A DNA stretch of 64,000 nt, taken from NCBI GenBank assembly GCA_025403435.1, contig CM046338.1, forward strand, positions 17,855,316 through 17,919,315, written 5' to 3'. Positions 36,601-46,817 of the stretch are shown one piece after another. Below the pieces are notes generated by a model that worked only from the letters and a program-made list of their open reading frames with translations, had not been told where the DNA came from and searched no databases. A program made the translations under genes and the position numbers. This DNA is from Artocarpus heterophyllus. Lineage: Eukaryota > Streptophyta > Magnoliopsida > Rosales > Moraceae. Each line of letters begins with the position of its first letter. The stretch's first letter is position 1.

Positions 36601-38539
36601 ATGAAAGGCTTATCTCTCTACAGTTCGATCCCTACAGTTGTTCCCTTTCAAAAAGGAAAAGCCTTCACGAACTTTAGAACAGAAAGTCTCAAGAATCACA
36701 GAAAGTTCACAGTCAAGAGCAGCAGCAGCAGCAGCAGCAGAGATCTTAACGAAGACGAAGAAGGTCCTCTGTCAACCACTTCCTCCGCTTACGCCGTGCT
36801 CGGAGTGGACCCCACCTGCTCAACCGCCGACCTCAAAGCCGCTTTTCGTTCCAAAGTATGAAAATTATTTGATTTCATGGAATCATTACTCTTTCTTTCT
36901 TTCTTTCTTTTTTTAAGGAACAATTCTGTAATTGTTGTGTGAAATTGAAATAGGTCAAGCAATTCCACCCAGATGTTACTAGAACCGGCAAAGGCTCCGA
37001 CGCAATGATTCGACGCGTGATTCAGGCCTATGAGGTACTTCCATTCGCCTCCCAAAAAAAGTGTTTTTTTTTTTTTTTTTTTTTTTTTTTAGTGAATTGG
37101 GAATTTAGTTTGGTAACTGAGGAAAATTGAGCATTTAGTGAGAAAGAAAAATTCTAGAATTCTTCTTTTATCCAAACTTTTAATACGAATTGACATATTT
37201 TGTCACCTTTATTATTATTAAAAAACTTGCATTTAATAATAAAAAAAAAATTCAACTTACTTGTCGCGTGAGTTGGTGTTGGAAAGTTAAAATTGGGATT
37301 CCTGGCACTACTCTAATGAGAAATGATGAAAATGGTTCTGTAATATAATGTGACGCAGATGTTATCCAATTGCAGCAGATTGGAGATCATTGAAAGGTGA
37401 GCTTTGTTTTTTAAAATTCAGACTTTGGGTTTTATGCATCAATCATGAATAATATTTGTTATTTTCGTTTTATTGTACAATGTATAAAAGACATGCTCAC
37501 GGATGGTTGGAAATGTATATTTTGTAGTGAATGCTTAGACCCTTTTGAGAATCCAGAATGTGAAGCATTTGATGTCTTCGTGAATGAGATTGTTTGTGCC
37601 GGCAAAGGTAGAGAGCTACTGACTTTAATAATGTTCAGCTGTTTCTGTTTGTGATATTGACTAATAAATTGCTGAAGAAAATTTTTAGTGCCAATCATAA
37701 TTGGGAAAGTAATCCAAGCTTTTCTCCGATCGTGAATTGGGTCCTTAGAAAATGATCTTCTTTCTCTAGTTTCGTGGAAACTGCATCTCGTCTAATTATT
37801 CCATTGAAGGAGAGTTGATCGCAAATCTAATCTGTCTACGTGTCATAAACTATTAACACCCTGATTCATTCATGGAACTTTTCTAAACTGTAAGCAGGAT
37901 GCCCATATTCCTGCGTTACAACAGCCCCTCATGCCTTCATGTTTGCTTCAACCGGAACTGCAAGAGCAACTTCTCAAGGTTGGTTAATTCGCTGCCGAGT
38001 TCCTTCCATTTTCATTAATAACTTGATAGGTATTTTTTGGTAGTCTTCATTTTAAGCCGCTTTTTTATGAAATTAGGACATGGAGAAGATTACCAAGTTC
38101 AGCTTGCAGTTGGTCAGTGCCCTAGGAGTTGCATTCATTACGTCACACCTTCGCAGAGAATTATTCTAGAGGAATTACTTGACAGGTGATTTGCTAAATG
38201 TCTATGCTTTTTCGTCATCATAGTTTTGATTTGGATTACTCAACTTTTGCTTTCTTTGGTTGTTTGAAAAATGGAGTTGGGAATTCAGTCATTCTTCTTT
38301 CTGTTGATGCTAGGACAGAATGTCTTCCAAATTTGAGCTACTTTGTAGTATTGTTTTTAACAATTTTTTATTTGCATAATTTTTCTTTATTTTGTAGCAT
38401 CTTGAATGTGCCGTATGACAGTTCAGCTGAGGCGGATATGCTATACAGTCTCATAGTTAAAGCCAGGTTTGAAAACAATAGGTACCAAAAGCCAAAGAAG
38501 CAGGCCAAAGCTTCAACAAAAAAAGTTGATTGGGTTTGA
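36601..38539 (+). CDS. Plastid J-domain protein with ferredoxin-like domain, 261 aa
   Basis: Seven exons: 36601-36855, 36954-37034, 37359-37396, 37528-37607, 37898-37978, 38077-38185, 38398-38539. All are GT-AG and sum to 786 nt. The N-terminus is a Ser-rich basic transit-type peptide with a Ser tract coded by an AGC run (about 36,718-36,740). A J domain follows at about residues 60-115 with HPD at 90-92, which would stimulate plastid Hsp70. The C-terminal half is Cys-rich (ECLDPFENPEC, CAGKGCPYSC, GQCPRSC) and resembles the ferredoxin-like part of the Arabidopsis DJC76/DJC77/DJC82 proteins; cluster binding is inferred. Closest in memory is At3g05345. It lies tail-to-tail with the DUF1995 gene, 779 bp apart. 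Confidence 0.9.
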
Positions 38540-38876
38540 ATTTTGCAAAACTTCAAGCACTAGATGGAATATCCAGCCGATATGTCCGCAGGGCAATGTG
38601 TGACAAAAAGACCGCGATGATGCATTCGTTTAGAATTCAAAACAACCCGGGGCAGCCTTCTTGCCAACTGAGAGAGTAGTTTGTATATGTTGTGTCACTT
38701 GGAGGTATTTAATGTTATTTTTAGTAACTCTTTTTACCCTGTTTTGTTGCAAGGGTTATAAAGATGTATCTAACCTGTAAATACACCATTTGTTGAATGA
38801 TAAATGGTTGTGAAAAGAGGAAACGTAATTGAATAATACATTGGATGCCTTGTGTGCAACTAAATTATGCTTATAG

Positions 38877-39044
38877 GGGTATTTGGGAACATTGGTTTAA
38901 TGGTTTGAACCAATTTTGGTTAAAACTATTGTAACATGTGAGAGCTTTATATTATAACTTATTTTTTTTTTGATACTGTAGCATATGAGAGCTTTACACT
39001 GTAGCAACCAAAAGTTTTGGTTAAAACTAAGATTGTCAAAAGTA
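38877..39044. repeat. MITE-like repeat, copy 2 of the three-copy family
   Basis: Two cores, ACATGTGAGAGCTTTATATT and GCATATGAGAGCTTTACACT, flank a T-rich spacer, with TTTTGGTTAAAACTA words on both sides. The left edge GGGTATTTGGGAAC and right edge GATTGTCAAAAGTAT are weakly inverted. It lies in the shared 3' spacer of two convergent genes. Confidence 0.55.
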
Positions 39045-39318
39045 TAGCTAGGCCAGTTCAGTGAATTCAGTCAATTTTTAGGTCATTTTAGCGCAAAGTT
39101 ACAATTGTGAGCCCAGGCTCTTTTGGATGGCTAACATTAAAAAACATGGTAATAGTTGGTAGTTCGTAGTTTAAAAAAGAGATAGTAGAAGTAGAAGCAA
39201 ACAGGACTTAGTGTGCAAGAACCATCTTTTACATTCCGTAATGGTATATTGAATACTTCCTAAAAATTAACAGATAGAAGTTGAGATAAGCTTAAAAGTT
39301 GCAGTTCACAGAGGACGC

Positions 39319-42300
39319 TTATTTTGAAATGGCCCTCATGAATCGATTTAATGAAGAGAAGATGCCTGCTGCTTTGTCAAAGAAAGAAGGGCCCTCTGAA
39401 TTCTCTTCTACATTTCCAAATATAATCTGCAACCCAAAAAAAAAAAAAAATTTCTTGGTTATTTAGGTTCAATAAATTCATACACACTAGATATCTTCTT
39501 GTCAAACATGCCAAGGTGATTGGTTTGAAAATTAATGAAACTTTTAGCAGCAACAAACCTCAACTTCTTCGGCATCAGGACGTCTAGCGAGTTCTTGGGC
39601 AAGAAGATATCTGTTTGGTCTATCCTTATCATCATAGAACACCTTCCATAATCTGGTATCAGATTAGCACAAACAATCAGAGACAGAGTTAATCAACCTG
39701 AGGAGTTGTAGTTTGGTCTCAAGTCCGAGTCCAAAAATATGTTATGAAGTCCTTACCCTGGATAACATCTGAACACAGCACCAGATGGTAGAGGCCTCAT
39801 TGAGTAGACTGTTGTAAATGTGCTGTAAAACGAGTTTGTCAAGGATGTGTGATTAGTAGAATTGTAAATATATTGGGGAAAAAGGAAAATAGATTTAAAA
39901 AAAAAAACTTGGATGAAATGAATTAGTACTTAGAGGTGAGCTCAAAAAGCTGAACCATATAACATAAAGACCTCACCGAAAATGATCACCGTACTAGAAG
40001 AATGCATGGACCAACACTTTTGTGTTTGCGGTAATCATCACCATGGGTGATAAATAGCAGTGCTGAAGTACTTAAAAGGTAAGATATGCAAAATCTACTA
40101 GAAGTTGCAAAAATGGATAAACAAACAATGCTCAACTAAAGCAGAGAATTTGCAAAGTTTACCTAAGAAAGTAGCGTCTTAACTTCCGAACATTAAACCC
40201 AACTCCAACATCTTCACTGATGAGGCGTGGATTCCACATGATGAGAGGCCTCGGCTGCCGATATACAAGGAAATATTCTTAACTCAAAAATCTTTTCAAG
40301 GTGTTGATTAAATTCTAATGATTTTAACACATCCTAGATTTCTAGAAGACATTATAATTTATTGAAGAAAAATTGTTACCGGATCATCAGAGAGTTGAGA
40401 GGCAATTTTTTCTACATATCCTACCATTTGGTAATCGGGAACAACCATAACCACAATTTCATCTTCGCTCTCAAAAGGCTTGCGGTCGCTTAAGCTAAAC
40501 AAGGGACACAAAAGCCGCATGGCAAGAATTAATGAAACGAGTATACAAAGCAATAGGTTGGCTAGCCTTTGCAAACAATACAATTTTAAATATGTTGTAC
40601 AAGATTCAGTTCCAAAGGATGACAAACCACAAAAATGGAAATTTGAGCAATGTGTATCAATTACCTCGAGAATCCAAAAGCAGCATCTTTCCACTTGTAC
40701 TTCAGAAGCGCTGAGGCACCGGCATCTGGAAATATTGCTTTAACTTTCTAAAATTTTTACAAAAATTTAGATTAGATGTTAAATAAAAAAAGAGTGTAAA
40801 ACTGTTTCAAGTATCAATTTCATAAAGCAGGTTGCTTGCATAAAGGGGAAAAAGCGTGCAATAGAAGCATAAGATCAGGTGAATTAGACTATTCTATCAA
40901 TAGATTTTAGATTCTTTTAGGTAACCTGACATCCAGTTTCTTCAATAAGTGTATCCAAGAAAATTCTTGAAAGCTCCCAGAGCTCAGCTTGTGCGCCTTC
41001 GTCATCTAGAAACTGTAGCTGGGGGATTAGGAGCTCGACCTAGAATATTTCAAATTAATTTATTACAATAAATAGTGAGCAGAGAAAAAAAAAAGTAACA
41101 GAGAAATGATCAACTCGTTAGGAGATTATGCCATCTTTGTATGACATTTCTCCTAACTTATGTTTTTCATATTTGCAAAATTTTCAGCTGAGTGGTGTTT
41201 ATACATGTAAAGTTACAATCCTAGCCTAATACTATAACATAACAAATTAAAGTTTTCTTTTGTACCCTTGAAATCCAAACACAAAACAGCACAACAAAAA
41301 GTGAATCAGATAATCTATATTAATAAGATTTTACATTTTCACTTGGCACGTACTATGGCTCTCATTCCTCCTGAAGACACAAATGATGCACTTGCTTCAC
41401 CTGATTGCCGGACTGCCCCCTCCAAGTCAGAAGGCAAGCAACTGAAATACAAAATCAGTTGCATTAGACATTAGTCTCCAATTCAAAACCAAATAACTCA
41501 ACCTCAAGCAACACCGTTGGAGCAATTTCTACCTATCTATGCCAAGTAACTAAATCTTTTCTAAGAGAATAATGTAGTAAGATATGAAAATAGCCAAAAC
41601 CGTTTTTAACCATCAGTTACATGGCATCATATGAGAGCAAGAAAAAAGTACGGCGATTTAATGGAACTTAATAAAGACATGACGGTTCGTAATTATGTCC
41701 TATCGCCTGGTAGAATTCTCCTCTTTGTCATTGCATAACCAAGTATTTCACTATAGTATCACATGAAAACCCAGGTAAATGGTAAGATTATCAAAACATA
41801 AAGACCGAAACATATTAAAGATGCACATATTGACAATTTTAGAGATTGCAATTGCACGAGTTTAAACTCAAGACCTCTTGCTCTGATCGTCCAATACCAT
41901 GTTAGTTTAATTGTCCATCAAAAGCTTAAGTTCTTAGACATGGGTCCAACATTAGTCGTATATCAAACACAAAGTGATTATCAACTCCACTGAATTCTTC
42001 TATTAAGCCTAAAGACCTCAAATTCACATAGAAACAGCAAAAGGGTACCGCCATTTTTCTTTCTACGTACAAACTTTTTCCTCCTCAAAATGATCCAACC
42101 ATGAAAACACGCACAAAACGAAGCACAGCCCAGATAAATCGATCAACAGTACTTAGAACCAACTAATAACTCTTTCGAACGAAACAATTAAACTGACCTG
42201 TCATCTTCTTCCACTTCCTCATCTTCTTGAACCGCTTGAAAAGAAGAAGGCGTGGAGGTCTCTTCAAGACCGTCTTGTGGAGGCTCGCCTTGGAATTTCT

Positions 42301-42472
42301 CGAACTTGGCATTAAGCCTGGTGGGTGATTTGGCGTTGAAAGTGGTGGTGAGGAAGATAGAGTTGGAGCGAGAAAAGGATAAGGGAATCAAGCGAGTGGT
42401 GGAGGTTGAGTTGGGCATTGACGGTGAAGAGGAGGAACAGAAGATATGGAAACTTGGGTATGTGGAAGCCAT
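39319..42472 (-). CDS. DUF1995 plastid protein (LPA3/DEAP2-like), 344 aa
   Basis: Nine exons on the minus strand: 42198-42472, 41354-41441, 40926-41039, 40665-40747, 40380-40494, 40163-40254, 39757-39822, 39559-39652, 39319-39426. All junctions are GT-AG and sum to 1,035 nt. The first 60 or so residues are Ser/Thr-rich without acidic residues, as for a chloroplast transit peptide, followed by an acidic linker. The conserved body has VELLIPQLQFLDDEGAQAE, EDEIVVMVVPDYQMVGYVE, IMWNPRLISEDVGVGFNVR and YLLAQELARRPDAEEVE. In Arabidopsis, DUF1995 proteins such as LPA3 act in photosystem II assembly; I cannot decide which paralogue this is. Intron 1 holds a SINE-like repeat. Confidence 0.85.
41826..41985 (-). 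mobile_element. SINE-like repeat in intron 1 of the DUF1995 gene
   Basis: On the minus strand it reads ACATGGTATTGG..CAGAGCAAGAGGTCTTGAGTTTAAACTCG with a pol III B-box-like GAGTTTAAACTC, next to CTTAAGCTTTTGATGG. This wording is familiar from a tRNA-related SINE type in dicot introns. It is diverged and has no clear poly(A) tail or target duplication. Confidence 0.45.
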
Positions 42473-42625
42473 TGAAGTTGCTTCTTTTACACTGCTGCTA
42501 TTTTGGACAGCCTAAACTTTGGAACATGATTATTATGGTTTTTTCTCTTCTTTTTATTTTTTTATTTTTATTTTTCTGTGAGATGTATTTTTTTCTGCCC
42601 TCAAAAATTCTTGGTTGCTGAATGA

Positions 42626-42633
42626 TGACGTCA
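42626..42633 (-). promoter_or_regulatory. TGACGTCA palindrome upstream of the DUF1995 gene
   Basis: A perfect bZIP (CRE/as-1 type) palindrome lies 154 bp before the start codon, with an ACGTAATCC word 25 bp further upstream. Function is inferred from position and motif. Confidence 0.35.
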
Positions 42634-42721
42634 TAAGAATCATGAACCAGATCCCCACGTAATCCGTTGTAGAGTCCTTGAGAAAGAGACAGGTGTTTGA
42701 GAAGCACCAGGCTATCTTTTT

Positions 42722-42878
42722 AGTTTATAACATTGTATGATATGAGAGCTTTATGTTATAGTAATTTTTTATTTTTTATTATAATATGTAAAAATTTTAT
42801 ACTTTTTAGTAATCAAAAAGTTGATTCTAATCATAGTTGTTAAATCATAGTTGTCAAATCATAATTGTCAAACACCTT
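42722..42878. repeat. MITE-like repeat, copy 3 of the three-copy family
   Basis: Contains TGATATGAGAGCTTTATGTTATAGTAATTTTT and a right end GTCAAACACC. A 14-bp unit, ATCATAGTTGTTAA or a variant, is repeated three times just before that end. The left part looks truncated. Confidence 0.5.
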
Positions 42879-42920
42879 ATAAAAAAATCTTTATTAAATT
42901 GAGAAATACTACGGTGAAGA

Positions 42921-43371
42921 TTGGTAACATCATTAGATCAAAATATGATAGAAGAAAAAGATGAAGGACCATCAAAACAAAAAGGCTCTCCCACACACAA
43001 CTATCTTACATTCATCAAGGAAAAAAAAACTGAATCGATGATTGTGCCTTGTAAATCGCCTATGGTAATGGGGTTTGCACGACTCATTCCCGTCTCAACC
43101 ATTGGCGTTGGGAAGGTTGATGGAACAATGGAGAAAGGGATTGTTGGAATTCAGCCACATGCGATATCGGCAGGTTTCATCTCCTCTATCAACGCTACCA
43201 TCGTCGAGCTTACTCCTTTGAAAACTGAGAAGAGTTTGACAGATCTCATTGATCTCCTCCATGACTGCTGACATCATATGCTCCTTGCGAAGCTATGGTT
43301 GCAATGGGTTAGTAAAGGAGATCATGGCGAAAAGAAGCGTAGATCTCATCAATCTTTTTTTTTAATGCTTA
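42921..43371. other. Unidentified segment with a 116-codon frame
   Basis: A plus-strand frame at 42,921-43,271 has more balanced base composition than its surroundings but matches no family I recognise. It may be a decayed exon linked to the kelch-like remnant that follows. No splice structure could be supported. Confidence 0.25.
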
Positions 43372-43830
43372 ATGATCAATTGGGTAAGGTCTCTGATACT
43401 ATTCTCAAGGAAGAAATTTTCCATTACATTCATCTTCGGCAAGATCTTTGTCGCTAAAGGAGGTCTGAGAACGACCAAGGTCGAGGATTACGATCTAGAG
43501 GAGGACAAGTGGTGCATGGTTGCTACAGCCTCGAGAAGCCACTATGGCTGCATCGACGCTTATGTTGACGAAGTCTTCTACATCATCGCGGGCCTGAAGC
43601 TTGGTGGTTCAGAGAACAACCATCTCTCATGTGAGGCTATGGCAAGAGCTGAGGCTCACATCTACACTAGCTTGATGGACTTGTACGACATGGAATCGCA
43701 CGTGTGGCTTCGTAGTTGAGCCATCCCTGGCAGTGGCGGCTATATGGTGGCGACTTGCACTGCTTCTGATTTCATCTACATGCTAGCAAGCCACATGGTG
43801 GTTATGCTTGTCATTTTGTAGGCCCATAAT
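43372..43830 (+). pseudogene. Kelch-repeat-like gene remnant
   Basis: The frame 43,372-43,719 contains GGLRTTKVEDYDLEEDKW, then YGCIDAYVDEVFYIIAGLKLGG, then MARAEAHIYTSLMDLYDM, in the order seen in plant kelch-type beta-propellers (paired Gly, then spaced Tyr and Trp). An in-frame TGA at 43,717-43,719 interrupts the text; the same frame continues as a plausible further repeat to 43,827. Start and end are missing. The family call is from pattern only. Confidence 0.4.
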
Positions 43831-44763
43831 ACTTTGGAAAGCTCCTCCAACCATCTTCCTTTAAGGTCATCAAGGCATTTCTTCAGTGTATGATTTATAA
43901 TCTTATTGACGACCTCAACTTGACCATTTGACTATGGGTGGATGACAACAGAGAAACTCTTGTGTATGCCAAGATTCTCACAAAATTTCCTCATCTTAGC
44001 ATTATCAAATTGCTTGCCAGTGTTGGAGACGGGTGAATATACGACACTAACTTAGCAGACAATATGAGACCATATAAAACTCGTACAGTTGGCCTCCATA
44101 ATCGTGGTAAATCCTTTGCTTCTGCCCACTTGGTGTAATAATCGACCACCACTATAATGAAGTTAAAGCCACCAGGCATTATGATAAATAGATCGATAAT
44201 ATCGATTCCCCATTTTGCAAAAGGCTAAGGACTTAAGATTGACATTAGATTTTCAGGGTGAGATCTCAATATCGTAACATAACATTAGCATTTGTTACAC
44301 TTTGCAAGCATATTCAATGGTGTCCTTCTTTGAATTAAGCCAATAATACAGTTGTCTCAGCGTTTTGTGGGCCAAAGATTGTCCTTCAGAATGGTTCCCA
44401 CACAAGCCTTCGTGAATCTTTCTCAAAACTCTTAAACCTTCATCCTTGTCGAGACAAAGGAGAAGAGGAATTGAGTTACCTCGCCTGTATAGCATCCCAT
44501 TATGCAGGAGGTAACGAGTCGACCTGTAGTGGGTTCTTTTGGCTTCAACTGGGTCAGCAGGCAATTCTCCATATAGTAAATATCTTATTGTTGGAGTTAT
44601 CCAGCTATCTCTCTGTGTGACTGGCATTGCTTCCTCTATTTCCCTTTTGCTATTGTTGGGACTTCCAAAATTTCGACAGGCACCACTTTAAGTAACTCCT
44701 AATCTTTCGATGTAGCGAATCGAGTTAGCGCGTCAACATCACTATTCTCAACATGAGGTATTT
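43820..44763 (-). mobile_element. Ty3/gypsy integrase fragment (3' half of a split element)
   Basis: On the minus strand a frame at 44,295-44,627 has the integrase zinc-binding region (HEGLCGNHSEGQSLAHKTLR ... CKVC). After a break, FIIVVVDYYTKWAEAK at about 44,110-44,180 is the start of the catalytic core, and an NGQVEVVNKIIN-like segment lies near 43,880-43,930. Frames are interrupted by stops and shifts. Lineage wording resembles the Tat/Retand group. It is the continuation of 54,467-56,438 across the inserted Copia element. Confidence 0.75.
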
Positions 44764-44768
44764 GTTTA
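44764..44768. repeat. Target-site duplication, left copy (GTTTA)
   Basis: GTTTA immediately precedes the left LTR of the intact Copia element; the identical word follows the right LTR at 54,462-54,466. Confidence 0.9.
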
Positions 44769-45160
44769 TGTTGGAAACAAAGTGCGCAGCGGAATTTTTA
44801 AAAAATTTTTCATCAGAGTATTTTCCAAAACACAAGTTTGACATGTTATATGTATAAATTAAACAGATCTCACTAACCTCAGTGTGCTGAAGAACCTCCG
44901 CGACCTGTGTAGAGAAGTAATGTTCCAGAAGAGCCTCAACCAACTGGTCTTCTTTGCTATTCTCTATCCACAACCGGAGTGAGTGTGGGCTCACACGTAC
45001 AGCTCTTCCACCGGTGACTCTCCTTCCAACCAATAGAGAGAACCCAAAGCTAGTGTTCGTGATTTATGAACAAAAGCTCTCAGGGAGTTTTAAGATGCTC
45101 ACTAGAAGAGTATCACTCTTAATCTCTCAAATTGATCTGAGTAAATCATTAGACTCACTC

Positions 45161-45171
45161 CCTTTTTATAC
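45161..45171 (-). promoter_or_regulatory. TATA box in the 3' LTR
   Basis: GTATAAAAAGG on the minus strand. The twin in the 5' LTR at 52,819-52,829 would drive the genomic transcript. Confidence 0.6.
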
Positions 45172-45289
45172 CTATTGGTCCTTGGGGTCAGTCCATATCA
45201 GATTAGGTCTCAAAAATCGAAATAGAATCAAGTTCGGATCAATATCTGATAAGATACGCGTGAAAAACGCGTAATCTTAGCTGTCGCGG

Positions 45290-45374
45290 TCGGCATGCCG
45301 AACTGTGAGATAGGCAGGCCGAACTGGCCAGTTCGGCAGGCCGAACACGTCATTCGGCATGCCGAACTGCCGAG
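45290..45374. repeat. Palindrome cluster in U3 of the 3' LTR
   Basis: Four close units of about 20 bp with the palindromic core TCGGCATGCCGA or GGCAGGCC, such as TTCGGCATGCCGAA. It lies 119-203 bp upstream of the TATA box on the element's strand. The AT-rich context makes it stand out. Confidence 0.85.
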
Positions 45375-46803
45375 AAAAAATCTCCGCGAATCTTTTATTT
45401 TCCACCCGAGATTCTAAAGGATAAAGTCTCAGTTTTGATTCAAATAGCTCAATAGAAAAGATATCTGATCAAAACAAACTTTATCAAGATAATCTCTAAG
45501 AAAATAAATCAATTCACAATAATTCTACAAGTTTATCTTGTTCTAATTGTCCAAAATTAAAACAACCGATAAACAGACAAGAATTATCCGAACGCCATAA
45601 TTCAACAAGTTCATCTTGAACTAATTTCTTACATAATTAATTCAACCGATAAACAGACATGAATTATTTGATTCTTATAAATTTTAAACCAATCTGATAA
45701 ATCCGACATAAGTCACCAATTATTGGAAAAGCACGCCGTGTCGTTACAGGATTTTGTGAGCTAGCAAAGGGGACCAAAATGGACCTATAAAGTTCAAGCT
45801 CATGATAATTATGAAACCCAATATCCCAGATATACATTTCACAATTATCAACTCCAACGCTACTCCACTAAAAGCTTGGAGCTGCACTCTCGAATTTTAT
45901 AGAATTACGAAGCTCGTGTAGCTAAGTCTCCATGACATATCATAGTGTATCGCATCCCCATATGATCATCCATAATCGGCTTAAGGACAAGTTCTGTCTT
46001 ACCTTCCCGATTATTTTTATCTTACGTTCCATTGTCTCACCATTAGAAAACTTACCATCCAAAGATAGTATACCATTCGGTTACACCTATGTATCCAAAT
46101 GGTTGAGCGCTCCAGTTTTCCAATTACAGGACAACGCATATAAGAGGATATCATTACTCCTAAAGAGGAGCTATGGATTCCATATCTATGAATAACAAGT
46201 CTACGCTACCAAGAGTCATGCCTCCAACGTACCGGCATGCATGCCACTATAGAGATGTGGGAGTCACCCATTGGTACATCAAAAGACACAAGTCGAGACA
46301 ACTGGCCCATTATTCATCTCAGGATTAAGATACAATACAAATGATTGTCTAAAGTGAATCGATTTGACAAGACAGAATTATTAATCCAAATCAATTCACT
46401 TTATGTCCCGATCCAACACATCGTCACCTATGACAATGCGCCAATGTTTCTATTCACGGAGTCCAACTCCGATGGCTAAGACAAACCATCTCCCAAAAGG
46501 GATATAGACAACATAACAATCTTTACATGAATAAAGCGCCCAACTTTATTCCCTCGATTGCGGATCATATATTTTAGACCATCACCTTAAGAGTCGTGTC
46601 TACCGCATAATCATCCCATCATATGCCCAACTCTTAAGGTTTAGACTAACAGTCTCAGACTACTGTTTGCTTATCATACATTCAACAAATATGAACGTAA
46701 AGAGGACAATATTTGGTATATATAAATGAATAAATTCTTTATTGATAAAAATGTCTCCAAAAACGTATTACATTTTTACTCCTTAGAGCATACATGTCTA
46801 ACA

Positions 46804-46815
46804 ATCTCCCACTTG
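46804..46815 (-). other. Polypurine tract of the intact Copia element
   Basis: On the minus strand, AAGTGGGAGAT directly precedes the 3' LTR, the position used to prime plus-strand DNA. Confidence 0.8.
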
Positions 46816-46817
46816 CA

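Larger units (their letters stand above)
44769..46803 (-). repeat. 3' LTR of the intact Copia element
   Basis: Begins TGTTGGAAAC and ends GTCTAACA on the plus strand; because the element is on the minus strand, its true 5' end is at 46,803. The TATA box is at 45,161-45,171 and a GC-rich palindrome cluster lies at 45,290-45,374. Confidence 0.95.

Noticed and set aside
41826..41985. Possible tRNA gene on the minus strand
   Set aside because: Only a B-box-like word is present; no cloverleaf could be drawn, and the wording fits a SINE.
45932..46195. Identical 87-codon frames in both LTRs (also 53,590-53,853)
   Set aside because: They are identical because the LTRs are near-identical; no codon-level sign of a protein and the old LTR lacks the region.
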